The position numbers and the translations under genes were made by a program. Under the pieces are notes generated by a model, which saw nothing but the letters and a program-made list of their open reading frames with translations, had not been told where the DNA came from and did not search any database. Positions 22,702-33,409 of a stretch of DNA of 62,000 bases are shown piece by piece (position 1 is the stretch's first letter; the number at the start of each line of letters is the position of its first letter). Source of the stretch: Cristatella mucedo (Eukaryota > Bryozoa > Phylactolaemata > Cristatellidae); assembly GCA_009760855.2 (NCBI GenBank), contig WPIO01000018.1, forward strand, positions 6,307,501 through 6,369,500, written 5' to 3'.

Positions 22702-24189
22702 ATGTGCGTCCCACTCGCTCATGGTTTCTGTTGCTGATTGGCTGATGGCTTCCCGCCTATCAAGATCGCTTGCTGTCTGTGCTGCCCGGCACATATATAA
22801 ATGAGGGATTGTCCATCGACTGCAACACCTTCTGCGTGCATCTGTGATGTGCACGGTGTCTACCTTGAACAGACCGCCGCGTGGAGCGAGTCCTCCTTCT
22901 TGGAGCTGCCTAGTGACTCGGTGGCGTTGCCTCGAGGCAAGTGCCTCGGCAAGCTCGGCTTGGGAGAGAGACATCGTTGGCCCTGCGTGCCTACTGCTAC
23001 TGTGTGCCTTCACGTAAACCTCGGCCTGTGCTGTTGTACAATGCCTCCGGTACCTCAGGACTGGTGTGTTGCATTGAGTGCCTCCATTTCTTTTCGACCG
23101 GCAGCTGAAACATGATTGTCTCACCCTACCTCCAGATAGTCAGGGTCCTTGGTTTCAGCCCGTGGCTGCTACAGTAAATCAAGTGCTCTGACAGTCGCGT
23201 GGCAGGCATACGTCTTGATGCCGGTGAGTGCCACGATATTTTTGCTATCAGGCACATGTAGATGTATCCTTCCCGAATACTTGATGATTGCTGAGAGCCA
23301 GAAATAAATGTCGTGGGCCTGTTGGAGCACGTGTTGGTCTTTAAATATAATCCATGGTTGGGTTCTTGACCGTTTATTTGCTACTGCATGGGAGGAGATG
23401 CAGTGGTCCGAACGGGGCCGACAGCTGGCAAAGAGCAAACTGTCAGCCTATAAAGGGGCAGCATGACACTTCATCATACCGTCGGCAGTGGCTGACCTGT
23501 AGGCAGTTTGTCAACGTACTTAACCTGCCGGCTTACTATGCAGGCCCAGCTTGGTTAATACAATCGCTGGGCGAGCGACAGGTGACAGCAAGTGGTAGAC
23601 AGTGGCCTCTTGTAAGACCGCTTCTTAAAGTAAGAGAAAGCGCACCTAACAGTCTGGTGGTGGCTACGGTTGGATAAATGCTGCTTTCTTACAGCTTTGA
23701 TTAGCCATCTGCAGCTACGTCGAATGATTGTTGTTAGCTTTTGTGTACTCTAACTTTCAGCTTTGCCGTTGCAACCTTTGCTGCTTGAAAATCCGAAGAT
23801 GGCTGAATTGGCATGAGCAGTCCTATTCCTCCAGATGATTGGTTACCTCCATGCAAATCGTTTGACCAAATCCAGCCTACCTAACCTGTCACTTCCTTTT
23901 ACTAAGCAGAAATTCCTAAAGTTATATAAAGTTATAAAATTAATTATAAAGTTATTAAATTATTATTATTATTATTGGGTCAATCGACGAGTGTATAACT
24001 CGAGCTATATACCGTCGGCCACCCCCTACCCAGGCTGGATGTCCGATGGGTGAGGAGTTATGCACCTAACATGACGAGATTCATCAGCCTTCAAGCGAGT
24101 TTATTAATTCATTCTCTCGGACCGATGGAACGGTTCGCGTGCAAGTTAGCACCGGAAGCAAGTGTAACTAACTAGCATTAACCATCTTT
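22702..24189. other. GTPase 3' UTR and downstream flank
   Basis: AATAAA occurs at 23303-23308, about 600 bases past the stop, so the 3' UTR plausibly ends there. A 183-codon - strand frame (22573-23124) lies antisense to the last exon and UTR. It shows no recognisable domain and I treat it as a shadow. From 23320 to 24189 I see only short AT-rich runs (TTATAAAGTTAT, 23930-23975). Confidence 0.5.
23303..23308 (+). promoter_or_regulatory. candidate poly(A) signal of the ARL9/10-like gene
   Basis: AATAAA about 600 bases downstream of the TAG stop at 22701, in the right orientation. Not confirmed by any downstream GU-rich element that I can point to. Confidence 0.45.
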
Positions 24190-24392
24190 TGATAGGCTAG
24201 CAGCGGGAGCAGTTGAGGTAGTGAGTAGCATGGTAGTATCAGCTCAGGACCGCTGAAAAGGATGAGCCGTAGTCGGCAGCAGGAGAGTAGTTGTCGTTGT
24301 GTAAGAATTGTGGAAGCGAGTTCCACAGCCTAGGACCTGCAGAGCTAAAGCTTCTGTCGCCAACAGTCTTTAAGCGGAGGAATGAAACCGCT
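24190..24392 (-). mobile_element. LINE family B, 3' coding fragment lacking its tail
   Basis: Antisense match starting in the GAGCAGTTGAGGTAGTGAGT block and extending 5' through the region encoding FSSAGPRLWNSLPQFL. The family tail and last 120 bases are absent on its left. Confidence 0.75.
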
Positions 24393-24814
24393 AATTTATT
24401 GATGTGCTAGCTGGCAGGCAGTAACCATCTCGAGCGTCTCGCCTGGTGGGCTTCGGCCACCTTCCCGAAGCTACGCCGGGCGGTCGAAAATTCGGCTGCC
24501 GGCGTCCTAGGTGCTGAACCGTTGGCTGACCCGGATGGGGTGCGTTAGTAAGGGGTTTGCCTCTACCGAGGCTTAATGCGTTAGGTGCTAGCTTGCTCAC
24601 ACGTACTGCTTCGAGCTGGAATTGTGCAGCCTGCGTCGATGCCATCAGGTCGATGGGTTCGACGAAATACCGCCATCCACCGAAATCTACTCTCTAATTT
24701 AGTGAAAATCGACAGGAAAATCCCAAACTCGAATTTCGAGCGAATAATGTAGTACGCGGTCCTTGTAATGTACCCAACGAGTCTCGTGAGCACTGAGCTA
24801 TCGCATTCTCATGC

Positions 24815-25645
24815 AGACGCAGGCTCCAGGAAACGTTGGCCAATATCTTAATCCGCTGCAGTCCACGAGAATCCGGTTGAAGAGCTTGCACGGCTGCCGG
24901 TTGATCGACAGATACAGAGTAAAGTTCTTACGACGACCTAAAAGACCCACAACGGCTTGGCTCCTGTAGTCTGAATTATCGCCGCGAACAGCACAGAACG
25001 CTAGCCGACGAGCAACACCGCCAGTTCATTCCACCTACACACGGAGCAAGGCGTAGCACGACTCCTCTCGGCCCCTTCTCCCACTCGAATCTCTGGTCAT
25101 AACAATCACTAATAGCACGTCCCGGCTGCTTACCACATCGAGTGTCACAGCCCACTCGTACAGCGATCAGGGGCAGTGTCATCTATTAAACAAAACCACA
25201 GCTCCTTCATTAATAGCTCAATTTCTGCACTAGTTTCAACCTTCTCATGCCCTCGGGTCCTGTAAGGACAATAAATTAGCTGTTCGATTCCTCGCTTACA
25301 GACCGTTGGCGGCAGAAGTTTTTGCTCTGCAGGTCCAAGACCGAGGAAATAACTTCCGAGCAATTCTTACGCAGCGACAACTGCTCTCCGGCTGCCGACT
25401 ATGACACCTCCTTTCCAGCCGTGCGCCACTGCTACTTCCATTCTACTCACTACCTTAACTACTCTCCTGACTCAGCTATGCTTCTCACTTTCTCTTTGCT
25501 GTGTGAGATGAAGTCCGTTAACTACCGAATGCGAACCGAAAGCCGCGGAGGCTGTGAGTGCGCTATACACAACTCTCCTGCGTAACGCCCACGTAGTCTA
25601 TGCGGCTTTGTGGAGAAACAGACGGAGATACATACATAAAACCCG
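24815..25645 (+). mobile_element. LINE family B, sense copy carrying a 220-base insertion
   Basis: Sense C-terminal coding remnant (LQETLANILIRCSPRE, then AAAGTTCTTACGACG and CCACAACGGCTTGGCTCC to about 24970). After an unrelated stretch of about 220 bases the element resumes near 25193 (CCACAGCTCCTTCATTAATA), runs through ISCSIPRLQTVGG and the ADYDTSFPAV region, and ends in ATACATACATAAAA near 25640. Many stops. Confidence 0.75.
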
Positions 25646-26300
25646 CAGCAAATCAGCTTCGCAAAGCTCCGTTTTGGTTTGCCTATTAAACTACACTATT
25701 GTTTAAGTTCGCCGACAAAATGTCGCCTGTGCTCTCATGCGATCAACTGCAGCAATCCGGGACAGTACCTACAGGAGCTGCAGCCTACGGCCACGGGGGC
25801 CGCAGTCGATTGAAGTGGATTGCAAGAAAAAATCAGGCTCTAAATGTGGCGCGTCCTCGCGCTGCCTGCCTGCAGTGGCAGCGAGCCCGACAAAGCGCGA
25901 GAAGCTGCGTGCTGCGATGACCGCAGCTTTTCCAAAGCAATTAATCGTCACGTTTCGGCAGCAGTTACTCGATGTGCAATGGCACAACAGTACTGGATCG
26001 ATGTAAGTGTTATCAACTGGGAAAATGCCACAAGTTTTAGAATCTGGGTAACTCTGATATTTTAACAAATCACTGGATGCTGGACCAGGACTCATGTCAA
26101 TGAAATAAGCGACATTTTCAGCGCGCCCGGCTTCGACGGAGATCGCGGCCGGACGAAAACTACGCTTCTCTGCGAGCTTCGCTCTCTCTCTCTCTCTCTC
26201 TGGCACTTTTTTTGACTCAAACAACGCATGGTCTCAATACACGCTACCATGCTAAATGTTTTTTCGAAATTCAAATGTGGAAAACAATACGTTCATCTAT

Positions 26301-26570
26301 CTTATGTAATGTAATGTAATGTATCTCCGTCTGTAACTCCACAAAGTCATAAAGACCATGTGGGTGTTACGCAGGAGAGTTTTGTATAGCGCACTCACAG
26401 CCTAAGCGGCTTTCGGTACGCATTCGGTAGCCGACAGACTTCGTCTCACGCAACAAAGAGAAATTGGGAAGCATAGCAGAGTTAGGAGAGCAGTTGAGGT
26501 AGTGAGTAGCATAGAAGTAGCAGTTCAGGACCGCTGAAAAAGATGTGCCATAGTCGGCAGTAGGAGAGTA
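26301..26570 (-). mobile_element. LINE family B, young 3' fragment
   Basis: ATGTAATGTAATGTA tail at 26304-26320 followed by the antisense 3' end. It is almost identical by eye to the copies at 11288 and 36498, with the frame for FSAVLNCYFYATHYLNCSPN still open. Confidence 0.88.
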
Positions 26571-26574
26571 GATG

Positions 26575-28560
26575 TAAAGGCAGAATCGTAAAAACAACGG
26601 CACATATGGTAGTTTGCTGAGCTTGATAATAGGCGATAATAGATATAACATGATAATAGGTGACCAAGAGAACGAAATGCGCCAATCGGTGAAAAAGCAA
26701 TGATTTGGCGCTGCAGAGCTAGCTGCTTAAACGGGAATTCGTTTAGCTTTGCTGTCGCCGGAGCTGCCTTTGTGAGCTAAAAATGAGAGTTGTACGAGCA
26801 GTGCAAACGTCGCGGTGCAAATTTCTCTGCTACCTATAGGATGTAGCTGAATACGAAATAGCTCAATACGTGCGTTCGAAGTCTCGCTACACTCTTAACA
26901 ATATGGCGAGAGCGTAATATATCTTGTAATAATACGTAATCGTGTAATAGCGTGATGACGAAATACACCTCATTCTTCTTTTACTTCTTCTCCCTCTCTC
27001 TCAAGAATCTCTATCGACCTAGGATGTTCTTTAAAGGAAGCTCTTTTGTAAAAGCTTTCGTGAATTGCTCGAAAGATTATCTGAGGTTTTGCTCGCATGC
27101 TTCCGTAGGCCGTGAGACCTCCGCGAGGTTTCGATCTTGAAAGGACGACCTTGACGTCATTTTAAATGGCCTTCACCTAGGTTAAGCTTCACCTCTCTCA
27201 AGCTCTTCCTAGTAAAGAAGACAGTGGACTGGCACAGAGAGAGATCGACGTTCTGTCGGACAAAGGAGGCAAAAAGGAAAGAAATAATCATTTATGTGTT
27301 CGTACGCGTGCCAAGGAAAAGCACACACGCGATAACGAGTAGAACGAGGGAAAAAGAACGAAAGAGTAAATGAGGGATTGAGAGATTGAGAGACAGAGAT
27401 AGTGGGGAGGAGGAGAGAGAGAACGCGCAATGACAAGAGCAGACTGAATTAGACAGCACCCGAAATCTCGCTAATGAATTACCTACTAGAACTACCGACT
27501 TAAAAAAAAGTCGATCCTTAAAATGGAATACCAACGCACCGAAAGTACTCTGCTGACTGACTATAACAGCATTTCCGACTGGCTGACATTGCTGCAAGCT
27601 GGGTGATAGCCGCTGAAGCCAATTTATGTTATTTCTCAATTATATGCATGATTTTTAATTGCTAAATTGAATTTATCAGCAAAAATTACCAGAAAAGAGT
27701 ATACCCACGAAACAGCTTTAAGTAGTAGTGTATTAAAAAATTTTTATTTTATCTCGAGTAATTAATTTGTAAGGAGTAATCGGAGAAAATTCTCATTAAC
27801 GTATTTTGGACCTTAAAATTCGATTTCTTCGGAGATTTTTGAGGGTGCACACTAGCATTGCTTGAGGCCGTTCAAGAAGCTTACCTTTAAAGCTAGCTAC
27901 ATTTGTAGTAAACGCTGCGTCCATGTGAACCATTCATTGAGTGCTTATGCGGACTTCAAAGATAAATATTATGGTCACTGATTAGTTGATATTTTACTTT
28001 TCAGCCCATGCGATGCGCCTACCAAAACATTAAGTTGTGGCATGGCGAGTTACGACTGCTTTATTCTAACTGTAACGATAACTATAACTGTAACGATAAC
28101 TATAACTGACACAGGATTTAGTTTTGAGTTGTTTTCTTTTCTTCCGTTTACTCTAGAGTTTTTGCATGTTCATTTTTGAGTTTAATCGTCTGTTTTGTAT
28201 GCGGCAAGAGACCACTTTGGGAGAGCAAGTTTCCTTATTGAGAGGCTGCGAGAGCCCACGCGCGACGAAGAAGTTCGCTAGAGGTTAAAGGTTAGAACGA
28301 CGTAAGGTGTGTGTGCACGTGCTGAAACCAGGTGGCAGCCTTACGGCGGGCATCAGCAACCCAGCAGCAAATTGAAATCAGAGTGATAGAAGTGTGAATA
28401 CAAGAGTAGGTAGACGAAGGCAGACAGATATTGAGACAAACACGTGAATGGTCCTTCTTACATTGGACATGCTATCTCGAGCTCATGCATCTGCATAGGC
28501 CGCCAGTTCATTTTTTACTTGCACCGAGGCCAGGCTGTGAGCCATCGTTGCATACGATGC
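26575..28560. other. intergenic, no recognisable gene
   Basis: AT-rich sequence with a short (GA)-rich patch at 27360-27420 and an 18-base tandem repeat at 28066-28106. No exon, RNA or transposon that I recognise. It separates the convergently transcribed GTPase and CCDC166-like genes. Confidence 0.5.
28066..28106. repeat. 18-base tandem repeat
   Basis: TAACTGTAACGATAACTA twice plus a partial third unit. Confidence 0.85.
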
Positions 28561-28561
28561 A

Positions 28562-28567
28562 TTTATT
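28562..28567 (-). promoter_or_regulatory. candidate poly(A) signal of the CCDC166-like gene
   Basis: AATAAA on the - strand, about 660 bases past the stop at 29227. A second AATAAA lies at 28641-28646 and would give a 3' UTR about 80 bases shorter. Confidence 0.45.
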
Positions 28568-29103
28568 CGTGTGCCAATTATTAAACTTGTATGAAATTAT
28601 ACAGTAATCCATTGATCGCACGGTGCGTTAGCACAAGTATTTTATTTCGTCGCGCCCTGGCCCGACTGGTTCGCCACCCACGTCGGTCGGCTCTGCATCC
28701 GAGCCAGCCTACAGTCTGACTTCGACGCGATTTCGACAGCTCGGACAGAGGGTAGTGGAGCGAGCCCAGCCAGGCTTTGCGCCTGCCGAGTTATTCAGGT
28801 CTAGCCGGAGGTAGCTGACCGCCGTGCTGAGCCAGAAAGAGGCTGCGTACAGCCTCGGTCGCCTTCGCCGCTCTTGCTGCTCCAATTGCAACTCTTCGCA
28901 ACTGTGGGCGCTGCTGCCGGTATTGCTGACAGCAGCCACCGAATCAAGTGATTCGGGCTGCCTTGTGAATGCTCCAGAATGCGATCCAGCTTCATCCGAA
29001 TCATCGCCACTGCATCCGGGAAACCAGTGCTTGCCATCTGAAGCCGGCTCGTCAGTGACTGCATGCACACGGGCAGAGAATGTCGCAGCCTACACGTGCC
29101 TCA

Positions 29104-29186
29104 CAGCAGCAGCAGCAGCAGCAGCAGCAATAGCAGCTACAGCAGCAATAGCAGCAGCAGTTGCAGCACAGCAGTCCGGTGCTGGA
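29104..29186. repeat. CAG/CTG triplet tract in the CCDC166-like 3' UTR
   Basis: About nine uninterrupted CAG units, then CAG mixed with CAA, TAG and CTA. It begins about 40 bases past the CCDC166-like stop codon, so the transcript would carry CUG repeats there. Confidence 0.85.
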
Positions 29187-29226
29187 AATCAGCTCACAAT
29201 CATCTGGAAAGTCTAGCATGACATGG

Positions 29227-29634
29227 CTAGCTCAGCGGCGGCAGACTGTCCGTGACTTTGAGCAGCCGGCCATCATTTTCGTCCTCGCTGCTGCCGTCGT
29301 CGCCGCCGTCGTGGGCAGCCTCGCTGCCTGCAGAGGCTCCTACCGGCTGCCATTGCCGTCGCTGCTGCTGCTGCCGCCACTGCTCCTCGTCGTCGTCCTC
29401 GTCCTGGCGCACGGCTTGCCTCGCAATGGCCGCGGCTGCCGCGGACGCCCGGATCGCCTTGAGGTCGTGCGCGTACTGGCTCTCGGCGAGCAGCAGCTTT
29501 CGCTGCTCCTCGAGCTCGCGCTTGTGCTCGGCCAGCGCTCGCGACTTCCGGATGAGCTTGAGCAGCGTGTGCCGCAGCTGCCTGTTCTCCAGCTTTATCT
29601 TGTCCGTGTGCTCGTTCAGGCAGCGCAGCGCCTC
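29227..29634 (-). CDS. CCDC166: CCDC166-like exon 5 (terminal)
   Basis: Acceptor CGTCCTTCGCAG before 29634; 135 codons and TAG at 29227-29229 (residues 211-345). Begins EALRCLNEHTDKIKLEN, carries the most conserved helix of the family, then an alanine run, the acidic DEDDDEEQWRQQQQ region and ends SLPPLS. Confidence 0.88.
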   Translation of the reverse strand, partial: EALRCLNEHTDKIKLENRQLRHTLLKLIRKSRALAEHKRELEEQRKLLLAESQYAHDLKAIRASAAAAAIARQAVRQDEDDDEEQWRQQQQRRQWQPVGASAGSEAAHDGGDDGSSEDENDGRLLKVTDSLPPLS

Positions 29635-31179
29635 CTGCGAAGGACGCAGCCAGTGCCGTTCGCCAGAGCAGAGCAGCCATTTCCGGCGACCACAGTGGGG
29701 GGTGTGCCTCGCTTTCGGCTGCGAGGTGGAGAGGGTCCCAGCCGCCCGATTGCAGCAGCAGCAGCAGCAGCACAGCGGCAGCCACTCGGATCTGGCAGAG
29801 CCAGAGTGGAAGAGACAGCGAGCGAACGAGCGAGCAGCTGACTGCTGCTGACTGGCTGCTTTCCGGCCACGTGTCCTCCACACAGAGCAGAGCTGCTCAT
29901 GCCAAGCGAAAGGGCTCGCGGCGTGGCCGAAGCACGAGTGGCCTAGCTGACTTGGCCCGGGTCACGGGTGTGCCGCCGTCGCCGCCTCGTTCTGCATCGT
30001 CAGCTTCACCTCTCCGATCGTGTCCGCTGTGCAGACGCAGCACACGCAGCCAGACACGGAGCGCGACTGGCCTGATCGTGCCTGAGCGTGCACTGCACAC
30101 GGTGCCCGTGGCACACCTATCGTGCCGGGCACGCCCTTCAGATAAGATTGCCGGCTACTCGAAACCCACTGAAGAAAGGTCACACACTACTCACACTGCA
30201 CTCACATACATGCACTCACACTCTGCAAAGTTTCGGCACTATCTCGGCTAAGGACACACACTCTTGACGGGCAAAGTTGCTCGCGGAGGCGGAGGCAGCA
30301 GACGGTGCATGCGACAGCGACGTGACGTTACGTGACAGCGACGTGAGGCGACCACATGACCGAACACGTGCAACTCCAAGCAAAACCAGCTGCTGTCGCA
30401 ATGGTCGCCGACTGATCGACGACCGTCGAACGAGCGAATTATACGCACTGCGTTCACCGCTGGCCTTTCATCGCGTCCAGAGAAAAATCTGAGCGAGGCA
30501 TTTCAAATTCTAGTAAACGCCTCGATGGCCTTAAAATGTACGTGCCTACAACTGCCTGGCTTTCAGTCTGGATCTGCTGGTGGCCTCGTTTACGTAATTA
30601 CACTTGGCAGCCGTCATACAAGGGAATCTTCGTGCAAAATAGGCATCTGCCCCAAGAGGTCGTGCGATCTCTTAGCTGTCACGCCATTGCTTTCCATCAG
30701 AATATCTGTTCGCAAGAATTTCAAGCAGCCGCGAACGCAAGTCATTCAAGAGGGGCGGGGCGGCAGGCATCTGATCGCTTCAACATGTACAGCCATGGCT
30801 CACGCTTGATTGACAGACCGATTCTAGCTTAGGTTCTAGCTTTAATGTTCGTTCTGTCTGCCAGCAGCTTTTCGTCTCATTTGTGTCGCCTCACTGTAAG
30901 CAGCGTGTGCTGAGTGTAAGCAGCGTGTGCTGAGTGGTCGGTCAGCTGAGGCTTCGCAAAACGTCGGCTGAAACTCTTCTTTTGCATTTAGCTGTCACGT
31001 AACATGATGAAAATCTAGAAAAACTCTGCGAACAGCCTACGCATGAAAATGATACATGAAAATACTACATGAAAATTTAACAGCAAAGAAACACTTTTTC
31101 CTACTCTGCAAATCGCGCTAGGCGGATGCAATTAGGCTTCTGTCTGCATTCGCACCCTGTCTATGCATGTCTCTGCCTG

Positions 31180-31247
<68 letters not shown>

Positions 31248-32453
31248 GCCCGCCTATCTCTGCTGAACTCCTGCCAGTCGGACCCTAAACAAATTTACAA
31301 GACAGTAAATCATTTACTGGCCAATGCTGAGAGGTCTGACTGCCCAGAAGTTAAGGGCTCAGACGAAAAAGTTTTCAGCCTTCTTTACTGAAAGAATCGT
31401 GCACATTCGTGCCTCTATAAAGCCCCCTCTGACTAAAGCAATTGCGGAATCACAACCTGTGACCTTCCTAAAAAGATTTTCCAAGGTTTCTGCATGCGAT
31501 GTGGCTACCTTAATAAGGTCTAGCAAAAGAGAGCTCGTCTCCTGAAGACCCTATACCATCATCTCTGTGGTCTTTACTGGCAGACCAACTTAACTGCCAT
31601 AACCGAGATTTGTTATGCTTCTTTGGGAAAAGGGCTCGTCCCCAAGTCCTTCAAGTCGGCAGTCGTTAGACTCATACTTAAAAAGCCTTGATTAGATACA
31701 GAAGTCCATGCAAACTATCGCCCAGTTTCCCTTCTTCCTTTCTTGTCAAAGATTCTCGAAAAAATTGTTGCTAAGCAGCTGGTTGAACATATTGAAAATA
31801 ATGAAATGTCAGAAACATTTCAACCCGAGTTCAAGAGGCAGCAATCCACTGAAACTGCTCTACTCCGTGTTAACAATCACATTCTACGTGACAACGACGA
31901 CGGGAATATCACTGCCTGAGCAAAGTTCTTACGCTGACCCACAAGGCCTGCCACGGCTTGGCTCCTTCATACCTAGCTGAACTGCTGCACCAGGTTCAGC
32001 CTCTTCGCGCCCTCAGGTCTTGTGTAGACAATAAATTAGCTGTTGCATTCCTCCGCTTAAAGACCGTTGGCGACAAAAGCTTTAGCTCTGCAGGTCCTAG
32101 ACTGTGGAACTCGCTTCCACAATTCTTACGCAACGAAAACTACTCCTCTCCTGCTGCCGACTATGGCTTACCCTTTTCAGCGGTCCTAAGCTGCTACTTC
32201 CATGCTACTCACTACCTCAACTGCTCTCCTGACTCTGCTATGCTTCCCACTTTCTCTTTGTTGCGTGAGACGAAGTCTGTTGGCTACCGAATGCGTACCG
32301 AAAGCCGCTTAGGCTGTGAGTGCGCTATAAAAACTCTCCTGCGTAACACCCACATCGTCTTTATGACTTTGTGGAGTTACAGACGGAGGTACATACATAC
32401 ATACATACATACATACATACATACATACATACATACATACATACATACATACA

Positions 32454-32487
<34 letters not shown>

Positions 32488-33261
32488 AATATATACACAC
32501 ACACACACATATATATATATATGCATATACATACATACATACATATATATATATATATATCTCACTTGCTAGCCTCCACTTCCGTATTATAAACAGACTG
32601 AGATTTCTGCGCGTGCTTGTCTTTTTCCTTCATTCTCCCTCAATCTTTATCCTTCCATTCTCCCTCCATCTTTGTGCCGCTCTGCTTCGACATTCATCTT
32701 TATGCACGCGAGTTGCGGATCATCTTTCTCCAAATATCCAGACGTCAAGCTTGCAAAGCCTGCGAGTCTGCGCTATTGAGGCAGAGGAATGATGGCAGAG
32801 GGCGAGACGACTGATGGCCGCCAGTCACCAACGCTCACTCCGCGTGAGCGAGCTCTCCACTCTCGAATCCTCGGGTGCGGAGAAGTGGATCGCGGTGGCG
32901 GAGACCAAGCGAGAGCCACTCGGTGACAATACAGACAGGGAGGCGATAGCCTCGGGCTTGCCGCTGGCTGGACGCTGCCTGCATCCTGCGGCATCACTAC
33001 GGCGATGCAACTTACGACGTTGGCTTTCTTCGTCATGGCGCCAACCTTGGCTCGCGAGTCTTCTTGATAGAGCTGCTTTTCGGTGAGGAACTTAGACTTG
33101 AGCTCCTGTATGACGTTGGTGTGGGCAGCTCGCTTGTTGGTGACCTCCCTCTCCAGCTCCTTTATTCTGTTGAGCTGCTGCTGCTGCAGATTCTAAAACG
33201 AAAGAGGCGGCGATCGGTCGATGAAGTCAACGTTTTTCAGACAGAGAGAGAGAGAGAGAGA

Positions 33262-33297
<36 letters not shown>

Positions 33298-33373
33298 GAG
33301 GGACACACATACACACACACAGGGAGACAGACAGACAGAGAGAGACAGGGGCACAGAGACAGAGGCACCGTAT

Positions 33374-33409
<36 letters not shown>

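Noticed and set aside
22573-23124. 183-codon - strand frame antisense to the last GTPase exon.
   Set aside because: No recognised domain, covers a confirmed exon on the other strand and its UTR; reads as a GC-driven shadow.
32388-32483. Regular short repeats resembling an array.
   Set aside because: Pure ACAT tetranucleotides without unique spacers; a microsatellite, not CRISPR.
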